DNA of 64,000 nt, from positions 60,367 to 124,366 of the forward strand of contig CANTFK010000275.1 in assembly GCA_947646735.1 (NCBI GenBank). The letters are read 5' to 3'. Position 1 is the stretch's first letter. Every line of letters starts with the position of its first letter. The position numbers were made by a program, and so were the translations under genes. The notes beneath the pieces were generated by a model. It searched no databases, was not told the origin of the DNA, and was given only the letters and a program-made list of their open reading frames with translations. This stretch comes from Peronospora farinosa. Lineage: Eukaryota; Oomycota; Peronosporomycetes; Peronosporales; Peronosporaceae. Below are positions 54,482 through 64,000 of this stretch, one piece after another.

Positions 54482-54922
54482 TCACACGCCTTTCTTACGG
54501 AGTTGATGGAAATGCACAAACTTTGTTTTCCTCTTCTTCGACTTCTTTTTGTCCTTCTTTACTTTCTCCATGGAGACGTCAGTCTCCTGATTCAGCAGAA
54601 CAGCCTCAGCTTCCGCAGATGTTTGTTTCTTCACTATTCCAGTAATTTCATTGCTAGTAACGGGTACTGAGACACCCATGAGCTTCTTTAGACTTGCCAC
54701 TGATGTGCCAGTACCTAAAGTTGTACAGAATAGTTGTTAAATAATTGCAATAACTGACTGAGAATAATTGCCTAGACATTCGGTCGTACCTTGTCCGGCA
54801 ATGGCCTTCTTCAGATTTTCCTGGATCTTCGCTTCCTGTATCGCTTGGTGTGGCACACCGATGCGCTTCCGTAGCTCTGTGCGGAACTTTCGCTTGATTT
54901 TAGAGCGTAGACTCTTTGCCAT
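54482..54922 (-). CDS. LLPH: LLP homologue (DUF2423, pre-60S ribosome factor)
   Basis: Two exons: 54922-54790 and 54714-54482 (phase 1, GT-AG), 121 residues. It begins with the signature MAKSLRSKIKRKFR of LLPH and yeast Ybl028c and ends in a Lys-rich tail (KKDKKKSKKRK). Yeast and animal members are small basic nucleolar proteins of 60S assembly, the same pathway as NOG1. The intron holds one ATTGCAAT palindrome (54744-54751). Divergent with BCKDHA across 210 bp that carry oppositely oriented CCAAT boxes at 54994-54998 and 55018-55022. Confidence 0.8.
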
Positions 54923-54993
54923 CGTATTGTCTCGAGGCTCCTGCTACTGCCGCTTGGTGTCGTCGAGTGTTGTTAGCGTCTGATAGCTTTGGT

Positions 54994-55022
54994 CCAATCA
55001 ACCAAGTGAGGACAATAATTGG
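54994..55022. promoter_or_regulatory. Pair of oppositely oriented CCAAT boxes, LLPH/BCKDHA promoter
   Basis: CCAAT at 54994-54998 and ATTGG at 55018-55022, 24 bp apart, between two divergent starts (54922 and 55133). This fits a shared NF-Y-like input, as inference. Confidence 0.45.
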
Positions 55023-55132
55023 CTGAAAAGAAAATGCTTAAGTGATATGATTCGTGGAAATAAACATACCTGCGACGTGTGAGACCCTTATGATCCGCAT
55101 ACCGATCAATATATCGATTATTACAGGTAGTC

Positions 55133-56877
55133 GTGATGCACTACCTGATTAGAAGAATCACGTATGAAGTGACCAAATTCATACCAAAATCGTATTCGCC
55201 CCATTTGTTCGTCATGTTCCTGGCCGCTTCCTTTACCCGTCGTACTGCTATTTATACCATTCGTCGTGTACGTCGCTTCTCGTCTTCTCTCGGCTTTTTT
55301 CCGGGCACGGAGATGCCATTTGTAGCCGATGTGGTGTTCCGAGACCCCAAGGAGAATGACATTCTCCCGTGTTTTCGCAGTAAAGTGTCAATTTTTTATT
55401 GCAATAATTCACTTGTAAAATTATTGCAATATTTTACATAGTAAGTACTGACAAGTTGTTTCTTAATTGTAGTTCTTAATGAAGATGGCGACGTCGTGGA
55501 CGGGGCAAAGGATCCACAACTCAGTCGAGATTTATGCACGCAAATTTACAGTCAAATGATCCGCTTGAACGTACGACATTTGACTTGTTTCTCATTACTT
55601 TCTAGTAAGCAGAGAAGGATTGCTGACTATGTACTATTGCAATAATGTGATAGACAATGGACAATATTTTCTACGATGCACAGCGTCAAGGACGTATTTC
55701 ATTCTACATGACATCACATGGCGAGGAATCCATTTCATTTGGTAGTGCATCAGCGCTGCATCTTCGTGATATGGTGTTTGCACAATACCGTGAGCCTGGT
55801 GTACTCATGTGGCGTGGATTTACACTCCAGGAATTTGCTGATCAGTGTTTTAGCAACAAGGATGGACATGGTAAAGGTCGTCAAATGCCAGTGCACTACG
55901 GCTCCAAGAACCTTAACCACCAAACGATCTCATCACCTTTGGCCACGCAGATTCCTCAGGTATGAAATGGTATTGCACCATTTGTTGGTATGATAGAGAG
56001 CTCTTGATATATTGATGCTGACACAATTGTCGTCGTGGGTTGACGTCTTTTGACAGGCTGCTGGAGCTGCTTATGCGTTCAAATTGGCAAAGGAAGACCG
56101 CATTGCAGTCTGCTACTTTGGTGAGGGTGCTGCTAGCGAAGGTGACTTTCACGCTGCGTTAAACATTGCATCGACGAAGGACTGCCCGATTCTGTTTTTT
56201 GTCCGGAACAATGGTTTTGCTATCAGTACATCAACTGCCGAGCAGTTTCGTGGGGATGGTATCGCGTCTCGAGGTAGTGGATATGGAATACCCGTCATGC
56301 GCGTTGATGGCAATGATGTTTTGGCGGTACACGAAGTCACTCGCCGTGCTCGCGAGTTTATTTTGAAAGAGAACCGACCCGTGCTCATTGAGGCGATGTC
56401 CTACCGGCAGGGCCACCACTCAACTTCGGATGACTCGACGCAGTACCGTCCTGTGGCAGAAATCAAGCATTGGAAGGAGACCTGCGACCCAATTGACCGA
56501 ACTAAGCGCTACATGATGGTAAGTGAAATTGCTGGTTTGCTACTGCTGCGTTGCACGAAGCTAACTTTTGTACCTTCGCTAAGAATCGCGGATGGCTCAC
56601 AGAGGAACAGGATCGTCTTATGCAAGATAATGAGCGAACAAATGTCCTTACTGCATTACAAAAAGCTGAAACGAAGGGCCCACCTCCTCTGGAGACAATG
56701 TTCGACGATGTGTATGACGTTAAGACGCCGCATCTTCTCGTACGTTTGACTTCTTTGTCCTTTAATATATCCCCGCCAAAAATCTCATGTTTTTGTTGTT
56801 GTGATATACAGGAACAAGAGCGTGAGATGTTAGAACATGTTGCAAAGTATCCTGATTACTATCCTCAGGAGCACTAG
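55133..56877 (+). CDS. BCKDHA: Branched-chain 2-oxoacid dehydrogenase E1 alpha subunit
   Basis: Six exons: 55133-55379, 55473-55570, 55654-55959, 56057-56518, 56584-56739, 56812-56877, all phase-consistent. An Arg-rich N-terminus ([17 protein letters not shown]) is a likely mitochondrial presequence. Landmarks: [32 protein letters not shown], the thiamine-diphosphate motif from [12 protein letters not shown] to [11 protein letters not shown], and the phosphorylation loop GHHSTSDDS, which is the regulated serine site of the mammalian enzyme. It catalyses the committed oxidative decarboxylation of Val, Leu and Ile keto acids together with E1 beta, E2 and E3 in mitochondria. Introns 1 and 2 contain ATTGCAAT palindromes. 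The ATG at 55133 could be replaced by the next codon, also ATG. Confidence 0.97.
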
Positions 56878-57077
56878 ATAGTAAAGTAAGCACGCCTTCG
56901 TACGTTCCACTCGATTTTTGCTTACATTCATCGACCGCATGCATGTCCGAATTGCTGTGCGTGCCCTCAACGATATTTTTGAAAGTAATTGGCTCACTAG
57001 GCTGGGCCCAATTTTACAGTGATGTATCCTCTAGTTACACGGAAGGCTTCAAGTCGCGTGTGGCATTGTATTGTTTT

Positions 57078-57818
57078 TTACAGCTGCCAGTCGTAATTGT
57101 CGATCTGGAACTGCGTGAGGGACGTAATCACTTCGTCAGCTTTACCAAATAGTTCAGTTCTCTGCTTTTCGTCCGTGTAGATACGTACATCAGGAATAGC
57201 AATGCTGTGCATATTCGCCGCTTTAGCAGCAGTATAGCCATTTACCGAGTCTTCAAACACGACGCATTGCGGCGGCTTATCACCATCTTCTCCCTCTTTT
57301 AGACCAAAGAGACGTTGACCAGCAGTGCGAAAAATATCAGGTGCTGGCTTGCCATTCTTCACAGCCGTATCGTCTCCACATACAATAGTAGAAAAGAAGG
57401 AAAAGAGCTTGGAATGGTGCTTCATCTTGGCTTCTACGACACTCTTGCTATTGGATGTAGCCAGAGCGATGGGAATACCACGTGCATACAACGCACTCAG
57501 CAGCTCGATACCTCCAGGAATCTCCTCCACATGGTCAGACATGTCACGCATTCTTTGTTCCCACTGCTTAAACAGTTCATCAGGAGTGATGGTCTCTTCA
57601 CTTAGACCAACCGCAGAAATTGCCATACGCGTCCACTCGACAGCAGGACGACCCAGGATCGTCTTGTGCATAGCCATGGTAAATTCTTTACCAAACTGAC
57701 GTACAATACTATCAATAGCAAGACGACTCAATTCTTCCGTGTCCAATAGCGTTCCATCCATATCAAAGATTGCGCCATGGACCTTTGGCTTCAATAGTAA
57801 AGGGTTTACATTAAACAT
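57078..57818 (-). CDS. HAD-superfamily IA phosphatase (GPP/pseudouridine-5-phosphatase/beta-PGM-like)
   Basis: Intronless, 246 residues. Motif I is DMDGTLLDTE (nucleophile Asp19, acid Asp21), motif II Thr/Ser in ALATSNS, motif III Lys in NGKPAPD, and motif IV FEDSVNGY, with a helical C1 cap (about 30-105) as in beta-phosphoglucomutase-like enzymes. Closest named relatives by shape are glycerol-3-phosphatase, pseudouridine-5-phosphatase and 2-deoxyglucose-6-phosphatase; the substrate cannot be read from sequence. Confidence 0.88.
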   Translation of the reverse strand: MFNVNPLLLKPKVHGAIFDMDGTLLDTEELSRLAIDSIVRQFGKEFTMAMHKTILGRPAVEWTRMAISAVGLSEETITPDELFKQWEQRMRDMSDHVEEIPGGIELLSALYARGIPIALATSNSKSVVEAKMKHHSKLFSFFSTIVCGDDTAVKNGKPAPDIFRTAGQRLFGLKEGEDGDKPPQCVVFEDSVNGYTAAKAANMHSIAIPDVRIYTDEKQRTELFGKADEVITSLTQFQIDNYDWQL

Positions 57819-58040
57819 GACGATGCGTTTAGTAATTTTTTAAGTGTAAATTAGTTTAGAAATAAGAAATCCTATGAAATAGACTATATTGCAAAAAAAG
57901 GTCACGTGTTATAGAAAGTGAGAGACTGGATGACTGTCGGTGATATAAAAACGTTCTTCATCTGCTCGGCCATCTGCGAGATAACGTCACGATCCGACCG
58001 AATCTCCAGTCAGGCGTCTCACACGACGACGAGCAAAGGG

Positions 58041-58084
58041 CGACAAGTTTCTTACAATATGCATTTAATGTAAGAAACTTGTCG
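58041..58084. other. Perfect 16-bp stem, 12-nt loop hairpin
   Basis: CGACAAGTTTCTTACA (58041-58056) and TGTAAGAAACTTGTCG (58069-58084) are exact inverted copies around a 12-nt loop that contains ATGCAT. It lies 223 bp upstream of the HAD start and 157 bp beyond the RBBP4 stop. No other gene is supported in 57819-58240. Confidence 0.85.
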
Positions 58085-58240
58085 ATGAATAGGTGGGTTT
58101 TCTGTTGCTTTCCTGTTCAATACGTAGCCATGCTGCTATCTGGAACATGGGGATTTTGTAATCTAGTACAGTCATTTTTTACCAAAGACTGCATTGCTTC
58201 AAATAACATGGTCTGTTACAAGCCCTGCCGCTACTTTGGC

Positions 58241-59924
<1,684 letters not shown>

Positions 59925-59988
59925 TTACGTAATCTTTGCTTTTTGATACGCTTGGACTCAGATAGTTTTACTTAAAAGCTGAGTCAAG

Positions 59989-60655
59989 ATGAAGCGAAGT
60001 AAGAGAACTGTCGTTTGTGTTTGTGTTTTTTAGCAGTAAATGAAGAGAATGTTTACGGATTATATATGACTTTATGTATGGTGATTATAGATGTTCAGTT
60101 GATTGTGGTGGGGTTGCTACTGCTATTAGCGCTCGTGGGGGTCATTGTGGCTTCGGCTGCATATTCCACGGCATGGGGACTCTTTGTCTGTACGTAGAGA
60201 GAGAGAATAAAGTATTTGTACATGTATTTTGCATCCTTGTGGTAATATCTTCCATTTGTAGTGCTTCCTTATGTGTTGCTGCCTATGACAGCGGCTATTT
60301 TCTCCTCGTTGGCAGGAAGTAACGACCTCAGGTGGGTAACAAAATGAAAAGATAATGTGTGGTCGCTTCGCTTGCTCAATGTTTTCTTTTCCTGTGTCCA
60401 TTTGCCAGTGCCTGGACAAGTTTTGGGTGTTTCTTTGAAGCTTTTCTCTGGATCACAGCGCTTGCCATTCCCTCGATTTTGTATCGAGTGAACGCAGTAA
60501 GTTGGCTGGTATGTTTGTATGACAACGCAAGTATAGAGTTTGTGACAATTGGTGTCTGTGAACAGATCAACGGATCTCAAATGGGCTGGCTGCTGGCGTC
60601 TGACGTATTAGTGCTTGCGTCCTTTATGAGTTTGGCGTTAGTTAGCGGTGATTAA
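59989..60655 (+). CDS. VPS55: VPS55/LEPROT-family small endosomal membrane protein
   Basis: Five exons: 59989-59998 (only 10 nt: Met-Lys-Arg plus one base), 60091-60189, 60262-60331, 60409-60496, 60566-60655; 357 nt, 118 residues. Four membrane segments (VQLIVVGLLLLLALVGVIVA; LFVVLPYVLLP; FGCFFEAFLWITALAIP; MGWLLASDVLVLASFMSLAL) and the PYVLLPMTAA turn fit the VPS55 fold. The family acts with VPS68 in late endosome to vacuole traffic. The micro-exon start is the only reading that gives the right phase and a family-length protein. A hairpin (GACTCAG 59955-59961 / CTGAGTC 59979-59985) is at the 5' UTR. Confidence 0.85.
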
Positions 60656-61768
60656 GTCGAGTTTTAACTGATTGGAAGCAGTGTAAGGGAGATTTGCTCG
60701 CAACATGTACTATGCATAAAAGATTGTTCTACTGTAGCATGTCACAAGAAACAGCTCGATACAGCCGATGAAGGTCGCTGCATTCGTTTTTCCGAACCGT
60801 TTTGCATCTGCAAGGTCCGTTTCGGAGCGATTCCTGCATACACGCGAGGGTAAAATTGCTAGCCATAATTGTCAAATGGTATCCAGTTTACCCGTCTTAG
60901 CAACACTGTAACATATGCTTGCTAGCAATATGATGAAGGTACGATGCCTGACTAGAATGGATTTACAGAAACCTAAGTCCGATAATGCCACAAGCCTGGA
61001 ACTTTATGTTTTCTTATCTCCATCTTGTAGACAGCTAGAAAGCAGCAAAACAATTTGCGCTTTTAGTCGTGCACTGAAACCTATAGAGCACTTGGTTGTG
61101 TCTTATTGGAAACTTCTAGCCATTTAGGACTTCGTGCCTGCTTTGCATCTCCCTCACTATCAAACCCATGCCAATTTTGGCTTGTACTGCTACTGACAAC
61201 CGAGACAGCTCGCTTTTCTCCTATGTATTTTGCCAAGGCAGTCGTGTGAAGGACGTGACGCTGTTTCGGGTCAAAGGGGTGCTACAGCCTTACAAATAGA
61301 GTGTTTGTCGCACGACAACCAGTCAAAGGCGTAGATGAACGTTGTCAAAGTCAATGAAGAGGAATTCAAAGGGCAGCCGACGTACGCAGCTGTGAAGGTA
61401 TAATATATCAGACAGCAGCAACCGCTTTAAACGCCCGTAAAAGAAGTATCTTTTGTTGGGCTCTGATAAAGAATGGCACATTCATGCGCTTTCCATTCGT
61501 TCTCCTAGTGTAAAGCGGTTTTTCTCGACAGTTGAGGAAAGTCATGCTACCACAAAACTATCATGAGGTTGGACCTTTGCGCTCAATTGTGAACCAAACT
61601 GTGCTTAAAGATCGGCTGTCTTCCATCACCGTTAAGTCACGAATCAATTCAGACACAACCGTAGCCAATTTTTCCAGAGAAGCTCATGGATTGTCGAGAC
61701 ACCATCATGTCGCGTTTCATGCAAATCTCGACCATTAAGCTCTTTCACATGCTTCCGTGTTGTCCTGT
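60656..61768. other. Region without an intact gene
   Basis: Plus-strand frames at 60769-60912 (MKVAAFVFPNRFA), 60915-61127, 61335-61400 (MNVVKVNEEEFKGQPTY) and 61532-61738 are short and isolated. On the minus strand a helical piece around 61565-61690 reads KLATVVSELIRDLTVMEDSR and WFTIERKGPTS, then stops. These may be relics of one decayed minus-strand gene that continues to 61963. Confidence 0.35.
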
Positions 61769-61963
61769 TCATGTTTGCAGTAAAGCATCTTGATCCGCCA
61801 TTGACCTTTCGCGCCGTCCATTCGGCTGGTCCTTCATCCGTTTCATGGCTAGCAGCTGCTTGGTAGCATAGAGTTTGTCGTGATCCAGTCTTTCATTCTT
61901 CAAAATTCCTTGGACACCACAAGTCTCTGCTATCTCCGTCACCACTCGATCAAACCGAGTTCA
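61769..61963 (-). pseudogene. Minus-strand open frame without start codon, probable gene relic
   Basis: An uninterrupted 64-codon frame runs from just after a stop at 61966 to TGA at 61769. It reads in an ordinary protein-like way (RFDRVVTEIAETCGVQGIL, then YATKQLLAMKRMK and a basic tail) but has no usable ATG at its beginning. It lies between the VPS55 gene and the sorting nexin, where the nexin's promoter must also be. No family recognised. Confidence 0.3.
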
Positions 61964-61976
61964 AGCAACGATAACC

Positions 61977-63347
61977 ATGAGTGAGTCAGATCTAAGCAGC
62001 AACAACGTCATGACCGTCATTACTGTAGGTGCCGCTGGCAAGGTCGGGGATGGTGTCAATTCATACTACGTATATAAAGTCACGTCAGCCGAAGACATGG
62101 TAGTCGAGCGACGTTACTCGGACTTTCTGTGGCTGCACTACCAACTGTCCAAGCAATGCGCAGGCTACGTGATCCCACCACTGCCGTCCAAGGTCGTGGG
62201 GATGCTACAGGGAACTGGGTTTCTTGAGCATCGCCGCGCTGGTCTCGAGCGCTTCCTACACAAACTGGTGAGCCACGACGAGCTTCGGAACTCTAATTAC
62301 GTTCACAGTTTTTTCGAGTGTTCCATCGTAGAGCTCACTACGCTCAAGGCTGAGACACAGCGTGCCAACTCTCTCACTACCACGTCCTTGTCGTCTGTTG
62401 TGCAACGCACGCAGTTGCTTAACAATTGGTGGAGCAAAACGTACCAGCGCATGGTGGAGAATGACGCGCTCAGCATTTTTGGCTCGCGCAACAATGGCGA
62501 GGATGGAGAGAACTGCGGCATGATCGAGGATCCAGAGTTTACGAATGTTACGAAATACGTGGCCAAGCTGAACGCGCAGATGCAGTTGCTTAAGAGTAAG
62601 GTGCGCGCGGCCAGCCAGCAGAATAAATTGGCAGCCGGCACCCATTGTGACCTCATTGAGTGCCTTAACTGGGTAGCCGATGCCGAGGAGGAAAACTCCG
62701 AGATGCCCACGTCCTACTACATTGCACTGCTGGCCGTGCTAGACACGCGTGCCCGCCAGATGGACGCCGAGCTTGAAGCCTTCTCCTCCAGTATCGACGA
62801 CATTGCCCGCTGGGTCAAAGCGGTGCAGAATGCTCTGGACGTGCGTGATGACCGCAGGTATCTATATCAGGCACAGCTGGCTGCGCACCGGAAGGCAGTG
62901 AATGGAGATGGTCCCGACTCTCCTTCGGCCACCCGACTCAGCAAGGAGCTTGTTGCTGCCAAGGACGAGTTTGAGCGTGTGCACGCACGCGTGATGCGCG
63001 AGGTGGCACGTTTTCGTGGACAGAAGGCGGTGGAGCTCAAGAAGCTGTTCCTGGAGTTTGCACAGCTGCAGCTGCGTAACTCGAAGAAGATGGAGATGAT
63101 CGTGACGCAGAGCACCACGGAGCTCGAGACTCCGCTGCCGGCCAAGCTTTTGTACGCCTCACAGACACCTGCATCCTGTACAAGCTCGTTCAAGTGGCGT
63201 GACTCGTTTGGACTGGACAAGAACGACGTGATTGGCACCACCAGGTCTACATCTGACACACAGTCTCCCACAGGCAGTAGCACCGCTGACGCCACGAAGC
63301 CTGTCAATGCGGTTACCGCGGATATCTACTCGGACACCCATGTATAA
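61977..63347 (+). CDS. PX-BAR sorting nexin
   Basis: Intronless, 456 residues. PX domain at about 12-118, with the PI3P-binding RRYSDF (45-50), PPLP (67-70) and the ERFL region, preceded by a YYVYKVTS strand. A co-factor linker and a helical BAR-type domain (about 165-390) follow (TNVTKYVAKLNAQMQLLKSK; CLNWVADAEEEN; QLRNSKKMEMIV). The tail is Ser/Thr-rich. Layout and length match SNX1/2/5/6-like retromer-associated nexins but could also be a SNX4/7/30-type protein. It acts on endosomal membranes in cargo recycling, and so may share a pathway with VPS55 in the next gene. Confidence 0.9.
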   Translation: MSESDLSSNNVMTVITVGAAGKVGDGVNSYYVYKVTSAEDMVVERRYSDFLWLHYQLSKQCAGYVIPPLPSKVVGMLQGTGFLEHRRAGLERFLHKLVSHDELRNSNYVHSFFECSIVELTTLKAETQRANSLTTTSLSSVVQRTQLLNNWWSKTYQRMVENDALSIFGSRNNGEDGENCGMIEDPEFTNVTKYVAKLNAQMQLLKSKVRAASQQNKLAAGTHCDLIECLNWVADAEEENSEMPTSYYIALLAVLDTRARQMDAELEAFSSSIDDIARWVKAVQNALDVRDDRRYLYQAQLAAHRKAVNGDGPDSPSATRLSKELVAAKDEFERVHARVMREVARFRGQKAVELKKLFLEFAQLQLRNSKKMEMIVTQSTTELETPLPAKLLYASQTPASCTSSFKWRDSFGLDKNDVIGTTRSTSDTQSPTGSSTADATKPVNAVTADIYSDTHV

Positions 63348-63729
63348 CCCGTCAGGGTGCTCAGAGGGACGTGAGGCAGAGCCAAGGAAGGATGCGTGCT
63401 GCCATGCTTTTCTGAATATTGTGCACATTTCGTGTTGTATCTTACCTAGCAACTAGCTTATGTTTCAGAGACTCAGCAATGAGGCTGGCGAGTTTATAGA
63501 TATGCGCCCGAGCTCCTCGCTGTAGCATTGTACATAATGACATATCAATCCGAACAATTCGGACTAAACCGCTGCGTAGATCGTGCATGACTGTATTGAC
63601 AAAAGGCCGACGTGCGCCTTCCTGCGTGACAATATCGGCCGATTTCGTGCTACAGTTTCACTGTCGGACACGGCAAGAACTTGTCCGGTTCATGAAGCCG
63701 CAACCTGTCGGACGCGGTTCATTTGCTGG

Positions 63730-63773
63730 AGCATTTTGTTGCTGCCTGCAACAACAAGCAGCAACAAAATGCT
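63730..63773. other. Perfect 16-bp stem, 12-nt loop hairpin
   Basis: AGCATTTTGTTGCTGC (63730-63745) and GCAGCAACAAAATGCT (63758-63773) are exact inverted copies; a G-T wobble and a G-C pair extend the stem by two. It lies 383 bp after the nexin stop. Nothing else is supported in 63348-64000. Confidence 0.85.
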
Positions 63774-64000
63774 TCTCACTGTAAACAAAAGCTGCACACT
63801 CAGCTTGACTGAAGCCGGTGGGCACGATGTCAAGGATGGCTACCATTCATGCGAGCTGGCAGTGCTCAACTTTCGTCAAATTTCTATTAAGGGATAAAAG
63901 CATCCATCACGAATAAAAAGACTTGGAATTTGCGCCGTTAGCAGTCATCTCAGGCAACAGCGCATGAGCCATAAGACTCGCATGTTAACCTAGGCACTAG

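Overview
The window looks like nuclear DNA of a plant-pathogenic oomycete, probably Peronosporales (Phytophthora or a downy mildew). The reasons are a Crinkler (CRN) gene with the LxLFLAK N-terminus, an oomycete-type BED/hAT-like repeat family, many short GT-AG introns (about 60-110 nt), intron-poor long genes packed on both strands with very short intergenic gaps, and moderate GC. There are no rRNA genes, no CRISPR and no operons in the bacterial sense. I did not recognise a tRNA.

Layout. 0-1.6 kb: the end of one spliced gene and decayed coding segments. 1.6-8.6 kb: a divergent pair, anoctamin (-) and a large FGDF/DPF-motif clathrin-adaptor-accessory-like protein (+). 8.7-13.8 kb: an accessory, decayed block with a CRN pseudogene broken by three frameshifts. 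14-42.4 kb: a dense housekeeping block: NOG1 (-), golgin-like coiled coil (+), GEMIN5 (-), HEATR6 (+), acinus (-), TTI2 (+), ATP-PEPCK (-), coilin (-), malate synthase (+), HELLS/DDM1 (-). 42.4-49 kb: a second accessory block with a decayed BED-domain element, a lineage-type gene with a twice-used RFTI motif, hairpins and a pogo-like remnant. 49-63.4 kb: four-PH-domain protein (+), Tat-SF1 (-), LLPH (-), BCKDHA (+), HAD phosphatase (-), RBBP4/MSI1 (-), VPS55 (+), PX sorting nexin (+).

Most spliced genes could be rebuilt exon by exon with consistent phases, and the exon coordinates are given in each entry. Several products belong to nuclear RNA biology (GEMIN5, coilin, acinus, Tat-SF1; NOG1 and LLPH for ribosome assembly) and to chromatin (HELLS, RBBP4). 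PEPCK and malate synthase, only 2.6 kb apart, are the gluconeogenic and glyoxylate-shunt enzymes used when lipid is the carbon source.

The most interesting points are: malate synthase exons that sum to exactly one base too many; perfect 13- to 16-bp stem-loops of the same geometry in three separate intergenic regions; palindromes or repeats in several short divergent promoters; a cluster of ATTGCAAT palindromes in the introns of three neighbouring genes; a GC-AG intron in HEATR6; a triplicated motif in front of the four-PH protein; and the duplicated RFTI motif protein. No new defence or mobile system is evident; the novelty is in lineage-specific proteins and in regulatory DNA.
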